A stretch of 36,353 nt of DNA from Nostoc favosum CHAB5714 (GTDB lineage Bacteria; Cyanobacteriota; Cyanobacteriia; Cyanobacteriales; Nostocaceae), in assembly GCF_020829495.1 (NCBI RefSeq), contig NZ_JAIVFQ010000070.1, positions 1 through 36,353 of the forward strand, given 5' to 3'. A program made the position numbers and the translations under genes. The notes beneath the pieces were generated by a model, which saw nothing but the letters and a program-made list of their open reading frames with translations, was not told the DNA's origin and made no database searches. Below are positions 16,786 through 25,803 of the stretch, piece by piece (position 1 is the stretch's first letter; each line of letters begins with the position of its first letter).

Positions 16786-17319
16786 TTGGAACCCAATCAA
16801 CTAAACCTATTCTCAGATTTTCCCCTCACACCAGCACTTTTGACAGAGGCGCTGGTGATGAGTGCTGATGCCTTGCTGAAGTGGAAGTCTCAGATTTTGG
16901 ACTATCAGCAGCTAGTGGGGGAAAGTCAGCCACCACAGCAGACGGCATTATTTGATCTAGCCCCGGCGTACTGTGACCCTGACCAGATTGATCCATTGCA
17001 GTAACGAGAGCGATCGCTCTCGTTTTGGAGGATGCCAGCTGATAGCCCCGGCGATGCGTGTCTGTACTTTATTGTTGACTCTGCGGCTGACCTGATTTTG
17101 TATGTGGGTGAGACGTGCAGAAGTAACAAGCGCTGGAAAGGGATTCACGCCTGCAAAGATTACATAGCAAGCTATCAGGATTTACATTATCGCTATGGAA
17201 TGAAGACAGCAGTCAACATCACTTTTTGGTGGGATACGCCTGTTGACCGACGCGCACGGCAAGAATTGGAGTTGAGTCTAATTTTGAAGTGGCGATTCTC
17301 CCTGGATATTCTTTTTTAA
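16786..17319 (+). pseudogene. GIY-YIG nuclease-family gene broken by an in-frame stop
   Basis: One continuous reading frame interrupted by a TAA at 17002-17004. The first part (72 codons, TTG start) begins EPNQLNLFSDFPLTPALLTE and ends DPDQIDPLQ. After the stop the same frame continues RERSLSFWRMPADSPGDACL, YFIVDSAADLILYVGETC (the GIY-YIG-like strands), RSNKRWKGIHACKDYI and WWDTPVDRRARQELELSLIL. From memory, related Nostoc proteins run across this point without a break, so a nonsense mutation is likely. Directly after the stop lies the perfect palindrome CGAGAGCGATCGCTCTCG and TTTT, which looks like a terminator, then GGAGG touching an ATG. The alternative is two separate small genes. The C-terminus (WRFSLDILF) also looks shortened. 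Confidence 0.6.
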
Positions 17320-17685
17320 TCAATATCCGCAAAATCTCGCCATCACCTGACCAGGTGCTTAAAAATTTATTTCCCAGTAGCCTCTTTTAGCACACCAACA
17401 ACGCTAATGGCAAAGTTGAATTAATTGCAGCGCAATCTCCCGCAAATATACAACCTCAGTTAACAAGTGCAGCACTTGTAAGGAATTAGTTGCTCTAAGA
17501 ACTCTGCAACCCTTGTAAATCACGAGCGCAATCACGTCCACTTTTTGTCAGTAAACGTGCTGTCCAATAGTGCAAGAGCTTGAAAGTTGATATTGCTACC
17601 CTAATCTCTACCGACAGAAAGATTTATACAAACAACACCCTAGTTTAAGGTAAGTACAACCAACAGTAACGCAAGGAAAAAACAA
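17320..17685. other. Non-coding gap
   Basis: No open frame or RNA gene was recognised in these 366 bases. The right end (AAGGA about 9 bases before the ATG at 17686) supplies the ribosome binding site of the next gene. Confidence 0.5.
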
Positions 17686-18126
17686 ATGAATCCACCTGCA
17701 ACTGTTAGCACAAAACTCCAGAAAAGTGCGGCATTTATATTGCTTTCTCTAGCTTTAGTCGGTTTAGAAATTCCTTCTTCAACTGGACAGAGCTTGCCAA
17801 ATAGCTCAACCAAATCGGCTCCGCTTGTTGATGGAACATATTTATACGGCGAAACTCCTAAACCTAATCAAATTGGGAAAGCCTACTTAGTAATGCAACA
17901 TCAACAAGGAGATATTGTGGGAGCTTTGTACTATCCTAATTCTGAGTTTAGTTGCTTTACAGGAAAACAGGATAACAACACAGTTTCTGCTAAATCACTT
18001 AGTTACAATAAAGCAAAAACTGAAAATATGAAAATTAACTTATCCAATTTTCATCAAATCAAACTTATTAGCGCTAACGACCAACGCATCCTCTCAGTCT
18101 GCAAGCAAACAACAGTTGCCTCTTAG
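17686..18126 (+). CDS. Secreted cyanobacterial protein of unknown function
   Basis: A 146-residue protein with an N-terminal signal peptide: basic KLQKS, hydrophobic AAFILLSLALVGLEI (about 15-29) and a plausible cleavage site near STGQS (about 33-36). The mature part begins PLVDGTYLYGETPKPNQIGK, then AYLVMQHQQGDIVGALYYPN, SEFSCFTGK, and ends DDQRIL-like NDQRILSVCK. Two Cys (about 88 and 139) could pair in the periplasm. This DGTYLYG...EFSCF pattern matches a conserved hypothetical family of cyanobacteria. The start has AAGGA about 9 bases upstream. It appears monocistronic. Function is unknown; export is well supported by the signal peptide. Confidence 0.75.
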   Translation: MNPPATVSTKLQKSAAFILLSLALVGLEIPSSTGQSLPNSSTKSAPLVDGTYLYGETPKPNQIGKAYLVMQHQQGDIVGALYYPNSEFSCFTGKQDNNTVSAKSLSYNKAKTENMKINLSNFHQIKLISANDQRILSVCKQTTVAS

Positions 18127-18514
18127 CAATTAACTAACGAGATTACTAATCAGATAGGCTTTATTGAATAACAAGACACGGATCACAACCTCAAAAGTCA
18201 GAGCAAAAGAGTAGGTGATTTAGACTACAACTCATTGCAGGCTGCGTTCAGCTTATAGTTTGATTAAGCTGGCTCAAACATCTTGTGGTAATGCAACAAT
18301 ACTTAATGTCCTATCCATAAATGCATTTAGGACACCAAGCCTAAAACAGATTCCATCGCTTCTCGAAGAGTGTCAAACAAAAAAGAGTTGTTTGTTCCCT
18401 TGTTCACCTCAATCTGGTAGAAAAGCGCAGAATGCACTGAAATTTACTCATTTAGGCAGCAATTTTTCGGTTCTTAACTCAAACACTGCTGTAAAAACAG
18501 TTTCTTTCGGGCTG
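18127..18514. other. Non-coding gap between convergent genes
   Basis: Nothing convincing is coded here. A weak stem (CAGCTTA near 18249 with TTAAGCTG near 18264) is visible, but without a T-run. An open plus-strand frame exists but lacks protein-like features and overlaps the end of the next gene. Confidence 0.4.
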
Positions 18515-20926
18515 CTAGAAAAAATCTTTCTTAGTATTGTAGAAATTGGTAGAATTGGCTATCTGATAATCCTTTTGAAGGGTTGAGAAGTCATGATGGC
18601 TCAAAAGAATAGCAATGGCAACATCCCTCATACTTTGTGATTTTTCCAGTCTCTCTCCCAAATAAATCTGCCAATAAATTTCCACATCACTTTCGAGAAC
18701 TGGCTTCTCAATTGCTGTAACAACACCATTCTGCTTTGGATGAATCGAGGAAGCACTGTATTTCCACTCATTTCTATCCTTGAGAATGATATCAGGCGAA
18801 TCACCAATCTGTAATTGGAGATGTAACTCGTTTAGACGTATCCCCTGATATTTGTAAAACATTCTTGATACGAGCGCTTCAGGGGGGCGTGCAGCTACTT
18901 CGATTAGGATTGCTTCTTCGCTAAGAGAAGGTAGCAATAAATCAATATTGAGTACACCATTCTTAGGGTAATCGTGTTCTAAACTTTCTAACACATCACT
19001 TGAAAATTGCCAGAGTTTCTGAAATTCTGGTTCTTCTTCTCTAAGAATAATATTGCCGATTTGATAACCGTAAATGAACTCATCATTCGGTCGATACTGC
19101 TTGCAAGCAGCAAAATAACAAGGCTGACCGTTTTTCATGACAACACTTGTATTGTATAACTGACCTCCAATCAATTCATTCAACTCAAATTCTTCATCTG
19201 AATCTACATTGCTTTCACACCAAGCTTTCAAATCATCAACAGTATAGATTCTTCTGGTTTTTTCACTTCCGATTCCGATAACTGGTTTGATAAAAATGTG
19301 ATTACCTAGTTCTTCTAGAACAAACTTTAAGTATGAAACTGGCTCTTTAAGGTATTGGTTTTGAGCAAAAATCAGATACTTAGGCACCCGAATAAGGGAA
19401 TTTTTGAGGGCAGATTTGAGGTAACTCTTATCAGTAAACTGCTGGATCATCGTTGGGCGATCACCCGGCAGATTTAGAGCTTCACGCAACTGTGCAGTTA
19501 ACAGCACTGAATACTCATCGTTAGTAACAATCCGGCAGTTGTCATCTAATAGTTTATAGTCAGTCTTAATCTGTTGATAGGTTTGGAACAGATTTTGTAA
19601 ATTATAAGGTTCTACAATCTGCACAAAATCCAAGTACTGATACTGGGAGGGTACAACCTCACTGAGTCCTCGCCTACTACAGAGTAAAACTAGATTTCTA
19701 TTATCTGAGCAGATATGTCTAAAATCAGTTTTGCTCGGAAGCATATCATGTAGCACAAAGACAGTCTGCTTATTGCTATCTATCTTACTACTATGCAAAG
19801 CAACTGGATTTGCCGACTCGCAAAGCATTTGTTGTACTAACTGGACAATTTCTTGTGAACATCCCCATGACAACGTTACACCTGATCCTCCATGTCCATA
19901 ATTATAAAATATGTGTGTGTTTAAAACTCTTTCCACACAAACATTTTCTGATGTTAATGGTCGTAAACCAGTTCTAACAGGCTCCTTCTCATCTAGCGGG
20001 AGTTCTTTTAATTCCGGTAGAAACTCTAAACAACCATCATACATCTGTCGAATAATTGGAACCTCAAGAGATAGGTCTGTACCCCATTGGTCTTGCTGTG
20101 TTAATCCTCCTAATACCACCAAATCATCCCCTCTAGGAACTATAAAAATGATGTCTTGCTCATTTAAAGAAGATTCTTCATGGGAAATGCAATGAGCATC
20201 TTTGACAACTTTCCCTAGATTCTTAACCCTGACAAGTGCGCCCCTCACGGGATACATGGAACTATCCCCTGTAGTTGCTATTGAACCTAACCCAGCACAA
20301 TTAACAATTGCCCTTGCATTAAAACGGCTAAGTAGTTCCTGTTCGTTTTGAACTACATTGACAGTGATTTTCTCCTGGATAATCTCACATCCAATATCCT
20401 TTACATACTGAAGTAACCAATTCATATAAATATCGGTGTTTGTCATCGGAGCCATGTGTTTATAAGCATCTTTTATACCTCCTTTAAAATTCAAATCAAT
20501 TGTTTTTTTAACAATATGTAAACCTCTTTCAAATCCGTCAACTTTATCCTTCAACTCATTCATTTTGCTCAGATCAGCAGGTCGATTTTCCAAAACATCC
20601 TTGAAATAGAAATACCCATCCCTCAAATAAATCCCTGTTTTTTCTGAACCAAACTCTGTGTGTATTTTTTTGAATTTATTATAGGTAGTCATACACCAGT
20701 CTTTAGAGCGTTCCAGCGACCTAGGAGATCCATGACGACCACAGACTGCTGGTGGCCATTCCCATAATGCACCTGCCACAATAGAGGTTAAATTTGGGGC
20801 AAAACGATCTGCAACAATCACAACATTAAAACCTGCCTCTCTCAGACATATAGCGGTTGTTAAACCGCTGACTCCTGCCCCAATTACTAAAATGTTCACA
20901 TTATTCTCCGGCAATAAGTTACTCAT
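18515..20926 (-). CDS. D-amino-acid-oxidase-type flavoprotein fused to an ATP-grasp ligase
   Basis: An 803-residue two-enzyme fusion. Residues about 10-370 are a D-amino acid oxidase/D-aspartate oxidase-like flavoprotein: the FAD-binding VIGAGVSGLTTAICLREAG (about 15-33), VAGALWEWPPAVCGRHGS (about 50-67), RTGLRPLTS (about 317) and the family signature FYNYGHGGSGVTLSWG (about 339-354). Residues about 385-803 form a complete ATP-grasp enzyme: a pre-ATP-grasp Rossmann part, the lysine strand HIFIKPVIGIGSEKT (about 554), the ELNELIGGQ lid and hinge region (about 590), and the magnesium-binding strands VLNIDLLLP and ILIEVAARPPEA (about 670-690). The oxidase would deaminate a D-amino acid or N-substituted glycine; the ligase would join a carboxylate to an amine using ATP. 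No signal peptide. A coupled pathway within one chain is inference. Confidence 0.85.
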   Translation of the reverse strand: MSNLLPENNVNILVIGAGVSGLTTAICLREAGFNVVIVADRFAPNLTSIVAGALWEWPPAVCGRHGSPRSLERSKDWCMTTYNKFKKIHTEFGSEKTGIYLRDGYFYFKDVLENRPADLSKMNELKDKVDGFERGLHIVKKTIDLNFKGGIKDAYKHMAPMTNTDIYMNWLLQYVKDIGCEIIQEKITVNVVQNEQELLSRFNARAIVNCAGLGSIATTGDSSMYPVRGALVRVKNLGKVVKDAHCISHEESSLNEQDIIFIVPRGDDLVVLGGLTQQDQWGTDLSLEVPIIRQMYDGCLEFLPELKELPLDEKEPVRTGLRPLTSENVCVERVLNTHIFYNYGHGGSGVTLSWGCSQEIVQLVQQMLCESANPVALHSSKIDSNKQTVFVLHDMLPSKTDFRHICSDNRNLVLLCSRRGLSEVVPSQYQYLDFVQIVEPYNLQNLFQTYQQIKTDYKLLDDNCRIVTNDEYSVLLTAQLREALNLPGDRPTMIQQFTDKSYLKSALKNSLIRVPKYLIFAQNQYLKEPVSYLKFVLEELGNHIFIKPVIGIGSEKTRRIYTVDDLKAWCESNVDSDEEFELNELIGGQLYNTSVVMKNGQPCYFAACKQYRPNDEFIYGYQIGNIILREEEPEFQKLWQFSSDVLESLEHDYPKNGVLNIDLLLPSLSEEAILIEVAARPPEALVSRMFYKYQGIRLNELHLQLQIGDSPDIILKDRNEWKYSASSIHPKQNGVVTAIEKPVLESDVEIYWQIYLGERLEKSQSMRDVAIAILLSHHDFSTLQKDYQIANSTNFYNTKKDFF

Positions 20927-21291
20927 TAAAGGTTATCTCGATTTTTGGCGGTAGAAAATTAATGCTTTATTTTCCACATTCATAATATTAATTCTGGCGC
21001 TTTTGGGCTAACGCAGCGTTAATAAATTCTTAGCATTTGGCATTTAATACAAGGATTATGTATCAATAGTTTTTAGCTAAAAGCTAAGTATAAGTAGTAT
21101 TAACAATTGATCAGATAAGTGGCTATCGTTGAGTACTAGTTCAATGACGAATGAGCTTATTAGTACAATATTTCATAAAAGCGATGTCTACTGTTTGGAG
21201 GCTGCGGCTACACCGAAATTTCTTCCCAATACTAGGGGATGTGCAACTATATCCTGTATTATTTTTAGATACTTTCAGAAAATTTCAACTA
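20927..21291. other. Divergent intergenic region
   Basis: This separates the oxidase-ligase gene from the metallophosphoesterase remnant. It contains a dispersed-repeat-like piece, GCGATGTCTACTG with GGCTGCGGCTACACC (about 21181-21214). Promoters for both directions are expected but none stands out. Confidence 0.35.
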
Positions 21292-21756
21292 ATGTTGGCA
21301 AATAAAAAGAGAAGAAAATACCTATTTATTCTACTCACCATCAGTGTTAGCTTTTGTTTACTGATTCTGTATGCTTTTATCATTGAGCCGAATCGTTTCG
21401 TCATTACACGTCACCAGCTAAATCAACAAACCGCTTCTAACAAGAATAGTTTCAAGATTGTCCAAATCAGCGACCTCCATCTCAAGCAATTTAATAATCG
21501 CGCACAACATATCGCTGAACAAGTTAATAAACTTAACCCAAATATTGTACTATTTACCGGAGATTCGATTGATCAAGTCGAACAGCTTGATGGATTTGAT
21601 CGCTTTTTGTCGCTTCTTGATAAACAAACAGCTAAGTATGCAATTATGGGTAATTGGGAATACTGGGCAGGTGTCGATTTAAAACGACATTTTTCATGTA
21701 ATTTCTGCGACTTCGCGCCAGATTTCCCCCTAAGAGTCCACTCATCACTCCAATAG
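21292..21756 (+). pseudogene. Metallophosphoesterase, truncated
   Basis: The N-terminal half of a membrane-anchored calcineurin-like phosphoesterase of the YkuE-like type. The start is taken at MLANKKRRKYLF; the frame is open from 21151. A membrane helix (LFILLTISVSFCLLILYAF) follows a basic stretch. Metal-site motifs I to III are present: QISDLHLKQF (DxH), NPNIVLFTGDSID (GD) and YAIMGNWEYWAG (GNWE in place of GNHE, as in some relatives). After VDLKR the sequence turns into unrelated residues and stops, so the C-terminal motifs carrying the remaining metal-binding His (H and GHxH) are missing. The protein would lack part of the active site and is almost certainly non-functional. Confidence 0.75.
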
Positions 21757-22414
21757 CCCACATCAGAAACGCTTTCGTCCATAAGAGAGAGAATCGATTA
21801 AGGAGGCGATGGATCAAGTTTCGCTTTTAGAGCGATTGCTACTTTAACGAGGATGCGCCTACGCTTAAATCTTTGTCAAAAAACAAGCCTTAATGAGATT
21901 ACTTTCAATTCTATTGAGAATAAACCATTTTTATTGACATGATGCAGTCGCTCTGGGTGAAACGCCTTTTGCCAACCAGTTAAAATATTTACAATAATGT
22001 TACGGTTTTTTATGATGCTTATCTACGCTACTACTCGCCCATTATCATCCGGTTAAAACTTTGCAGCAGGTTCAATGGTTTGGGTGATGTTTACGCCCCG
22101 CTTTGAGAGCGATGTCTACGACGGGCTGCGCCTACGCTACTTCTCCATCCCCAGATTTGCCTTCTCAGCACCCTATTACCAGCAACTATATCCTGTGTCC
22201 CGCCAAGGAAGAAGCTCAAAGTCGCGGATACTCTCTATGATGCGGTACTACTTGTGATTGCTTTGCGGTTACTTCTAAACTTTGTAATGACAACTTTAAG
22301 ATTATTCGTTTTTTGCGTAAAACACGAAACTTGAGGTGAAGAGTATTATATAACGGTATTTACTATGGATAAACTGGAGACAAAAGTAAAAGTCTCCTAT
22401 ATAATTTATTTCTA
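21757..22414. other. Degenerate region
   Basis: No intact gene. Short protein-like pieces occur in shifting frames, for example DAVALGETPFANQLKYLQ near 21940-21995 and LLAHYHPVKTLQQVQWFG near 22031-22084, but no family could be named. Dispersed repeats with GCGATGTCTACGACGGGC and TGCGCCTACGC lie near 22108-22140 and GCGCCTACGC near 21857. It looks like decayed coding DNA. Confidence 0.4.
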
Positions 22415-22453
22415 TAAAAAACTGCTCTGGCTTTGGTCTAGGGCAGTTTTTTA
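22415..22453. terminator. Bidirectional rho-independent terminator
   Basis: AAAAAACTGCTCT and AGGGCAGTTTTTT pair with a single G-T wobble around a 12-base loop. The A- and T-runs give a U-tract on either strand. It lies between rightward remnants and the leftward helicase remnant, as expected for a convergent terminator. Confidence 0.8.
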
Positions 22454-22570
22454 TTGCACGGTAGAAGCCAGATTCTGAACCCTAGCCAATGGTGAATCAT
22501 CTACCTGTTGTCAGCAATTTGTCTATGTTATTTTTTTAACCTTGCTGCTCTGCTTATTTCAACATAGGTT

Positions 22571-24262
22571 TTAAGTGTTCTGCTTCGCTGAACTAATTGC
22601 ATCCAATAAAAACAAACCCACATCTTTATGCAATGGTTCATTATGCTGTGGACAAGCCGTTGAATGTAGGCATCTTGGACAACCAGCTTCACAATCACAT
22701 TCGGCTGCTAAAGCGTAAGATGCAGCAGCAAATTTTGTTAAGTCGGAGAAAATAGCTTCTGCTGCCCCATTCCCACCTTCACAGGTGTCAAAAAAGTAAC
22801 CAATGTTCCTGCTTTCTTTTTGTATGGCCAATTCATCTACATCCAAACTGGAGGATAAAACTACCATCGGTACAGCTTTAACTATCTGGTGCTGGATACT
22901 ATGCAGTGCCGTCATTTCAGCACTACTACTCCACAAGGATTGATAAAGTTCTGGAATCTCACCTCCATTGTTGGTCATAATTTCTTGTTTGTATTTATTG
23001 ACAGTTATTTGCAGCGCTTTCTGTAACGGCTCATTTAACTCTACTAGTACGCAAGGCGCTTGGTATTTTGTGACGTATGCCTCTGAAAATGCTATTTCTT
23101 TTTGAAGTTTTGTCACTTCTGCTGCATTCAGTGTTTGCTTACACAATGAACAGCTTTTTCCCTCAAGTGGTTTTTTATAATTAGCGCAACGTTGATTTTT
23201 ACAAGTCATTCCGTAGGTACGCTTCATCAATCTATAACCAATAACAGAATTCGTAATTTCTCCCCAGACAAGAGTTAAACTAACCCGTGCATCTTTAATA
23301 TTAGTAGGAATAATTTTAGATTCGGCCAAGGTAGAAAGTGGTTGAATATCTAATTCCGACTCCGCTTCAGTAAATAAATCTGTATCTTTTCCTAGAAATG
23401 TTAGTACTGCTTCTCCTTTGTCTGAATTTAGGCTTTCGCTACGGTATGCTATTAATTGCCCACTTTCATCTTGCACCATATATATTGCTTCAGGAAATAC
23501 TTCTCGATGGGCTAACGGCAGCGACATACTTTCTAGAATTTCGCCCGTATGTTTATTAATTAGAGAAATTGACCTTTGAGTGCTGCTTCTGATATTAATT
23601 TCTTTATGAGGATAACCTCTTCCCCAAAGTTGACCATTGCCACTTAAGAAAATTTTGTTTTGTTGTAAAAGAGAATCTGCAACTGCATCGGCTGTTTTTC
23701 CAAAACGAGTATTGAGTTCTCCTAAAGTTAAACTACTTTCAATGCAACCACATTCTAGATGTTTACCTAGAATGGTTGGATAGTCAGGGTTAAATGCAGC
23801 AGATTCAACTTCTCCTGATAGTAACTGTTGGTTATGTCGAGCGTAGTATACATCAATCGGGTTTTGTCCTAATGGCAGATAAATCACTAGTCCGTGCTGT
23901 TTGCGTCCGGCTCTCCCAACTCGTTGCCAAAATGACATCAGACTACCTGGAAACCCCCGAATTAGACAGCAGTCTAGTTCAGGTAAATCGATTCCTGCTT
24001 CTAGGGAAGAAGTTGAAATAATTACCTTGATTTGTCCACCTTGGAGTTTTTGAATAATCTCGCTACGGCGATCGCCCGTTAAGGAACTGTAGAAAACTGC
24101 TACCTTGGAAGTTAAATAACCTAATCCAATGCGTTGTGTTTCTCTTTATCTTGAGGATTTCCGATCGTGGCACTAGAACAAATAAATTGCAGTCTTTGGG
24201 AATTACCACCAACCGCATCAACTGCTAATCTTAGTCGCCGCATAAGATTAGCAAAGTGTGCG
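22571..24262 (-). pseudogene. MrfA/YprA-type DEAD-box helicase remnant
   Basis: The C-terminal half is open from about 24145, without a start codon before 23938. It shows helicase motifs IV-VI: KVAVFYSSLTGDRRSEII, IISTSSLEAGIDLPE, and FWQRVGRAGRK. Then come the family domain (CKNQRCANYKKPLEGKSC zinc-like cysteines) and the C-terminal DUF1998 Cys cluster CDCEAGCPRCLHSTACP. Upstream, in another frame, an older part survives at about 24130-24262: AHFANLMRRLRLAVDA and FICSSATIGNP (motif III, SAT). Between these two pieces roughly 100 residues expected from the family are missing and the frame shifts. Everything before AHFANLMRR, including Walker A and DEAH, is absent. The family acts in DNA repair; this copy cannot unwind DNA. 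Confidence 0.8.
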
Positions 24263-25102
24263 CTGGCAAGCTGTGAGACTTCAACGGGTGAATGTTTACA
24301 AATTCGGTTAGCGCATCATTTGTCGGATGGCTCTTGGTTGGCGTTGCTCATTTGTCAAAACGGTGAACCCTTTGCTTGTGGATTGCGCTCAGGAATGCAG
24401 ATCCAGTTAAATAACCAACTGTCTGCAACGGTGGGCGATCGCGATCCTCGCATACAGCGTCTGTGGAATTTGCGTTTTTCTCAATCCGGGTCTGAACTGA
24501 TCCAATCGCTGTACCGCATCGGGCAACCTATTCGCTATGAGTATGTCTGTGCACCTTGGGCATTAGATGCTTATCAAACCGTCTACGCCCGTGAACCCGG
24601 TTCAGCAGAAATGCCTTCGGCAGGACGCGCCTTTACCTGGCAATTGCTCTTTAAACTCAAGCGAATGGGTATTGACATGACTCAAATTGTCCTGCATACC
24701 GGATTATCGTCTTACCTGGATGACGACCTTGATGCCCAGCATCCTGCGTCTGAGGAGGAATATCTCATATCAGAGGTAGCGGCCACTAAAATCAACCAAA
24801 CTCGTCGAGCAGGTAGACGAATTATTGCGGTGGGAACTACAGTCGTGCGGGCATTAGAATCAGTCGTGGATGAGCGGGGAATTGTCACGGCAGGACACGG
24901 CTACACCCGCTTGCATATTACAGCAACTCATAAATTAAAGGCAGTCGATGGATTGCTAACTGGGCTGCATGAACCGCAAGCCAGCCACCTCGATCTGTTG
25001 ACTGCTTTTTTACCTGCATCAGTAATTCATGATGCTTATGAGAATGCTGTGAAGATGAAGTATTTATGGCATGAGTTTGGCGATCTAAACTTAATTATCT
25101 AG
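24167..25102 (+). pseudogene. queA-like tRNA ribosyltransferase-isomerase, 5'-truncated
   Basis: From about residue 40 the protein matches the short QueA-like branch: AYQTVYAREPGSAEMPSAGR, then AFTWQLLFKL (the QueA PTAGLHFT region), VLHTGLSSY, AVGTTVVRALES, DGLLTGLHEPQASHLDLL and YLWHEFGDLNLII at the end. QueA transfers the ribosyl part of S-adenosylmethionine to the tRNA queuosine precursor; this branch may differ in substrate. The first 37 or so codons are the antisense of a helicase remnant (minus-strand motif SAT lies there), so the start is chimeric and the native N-terminal 60 or so residues are missing. The ATG at 24167 is therefore probably accidental. The junction lies near 24262-24285. 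The rest of the frame is intact, which suggests recent loss. Confidence 0.7.
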
Positions 25103-25202
25103 TTTGATTCGCAGCCGGAGTTTTTCAAGAGTTAGCGCTTACTTAATCGTCGGTGCGGAATGTGGGATAAAATAGCCCTCACCAAGCAATTCGGAGTTTG
25201 CA

Positions 25203-25367
25203 ATTCACAATTGTGAATAAAACATAATTGGATAATTGATATTTGGGATACAAGCCCCTCAATTTCTTGGTGAGAAAATCAAAACACATACCAATATTCA
25301 AGCCCACAACTTCAGTTGTGGGGTAATAATTGCGAATTGCGAATTGCGAGTTGGTAATTGCGAATTG
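25203..25367. repeat. Intergenic palindromes and AATTGCG tandem repeats
   Basis: The perfect palindrome ATTCACAATTGTGAAT (25203-25218), the hairpin CCCACAACT-TC-AGTTGTGGG (25303-25322) and an array of AATTGCG units (25329-25367) follow one another. All are typical intergenic repeats of filamentous cyanobacteria. No gene is seen in 25103-25530. Confidence 0.6.
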
Positions 25368-25530
25368 GAGATGACTCTTAAAATTTTGATGTCAAGCGAT
25401 TGCTTGTCCCTTGTTACACCTACATCCGTCTGTTGTGTGCGGTGGATTTCACTCTCTGCGATCGCCTGCATCAAATAAACTGCGGTTAAGATTGTGGTTT
25501 ACTCTACTACGAGGCAATATTCTTTATAGA

Positions 25531-25665
25531 GAAAATGCCCCAAACTTTGGTGCCGCTTCCGATGGAGATGGCGATCGCAACATGATATTAGGGTGCAAGT
25601 TTTTTGTCACCCCCAGCGATAGCCTAGCCATTTTAGCTGCCAATGCCAATTCGCTGAGTCTCTGA
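25531..25665 (+). pseudogene. Phosphoglucomutase fragment
   Basis: About 40 codons read NAPNFGAASDGDGDRNMILG and then CKFFVTPSDSLAILAANAN before an unrelated stop. DGDGDRN is the magnesium-binding loop of alpha-phosphoglucomutase, and FVTPSDSLA also matches that enzyme. The rest of the gene (normally over 540 residues) is absent on both sides. The active-site serine loop is not present, so this is a dead relic. It shows that a housekeeping-type gene was duplicated into, or left behind in, this region. Confidence 0.7.
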
Positions 25666-25803
25666 TTAACTCAGCCCTGCTGGGTCGTTTCGCATAGCTT
25701 AGTCTAAACTCCAGTATGTAAAAAATAGTGCAACAAAATAAAACAGTAGCAATCAATTTAAAGCTCGCTGTATACTTCTGTTACCATCTAAAAACTTAAC
25801 CGG

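Noticed and set aside
18260..18586. Plus-strand open frame before the oxidase-ligase gene
   Set aside because: Its composition is not protein-like and its end overlaps the conserved opposite gene; no ribosome binding site is seen.
22075..22257. Plus-strand frame of 60 codons in the degenerate region
   Set aside because: It consists partly of dispersed repeats (GATGTCTACGACGGGC, TGCGCCTACGC) and shows no family.
25203..25367. CRISPR-like array from the AATTGCG units
   Set aside because: The units are short tandem repeats without regular spacers; no cas gene is present.
25236..25478. Plus-strand frame over the AATTGCG repeats
   Set aside because: It is a repeat-derived translation (NCELRVGNCELE) with no coding signs.
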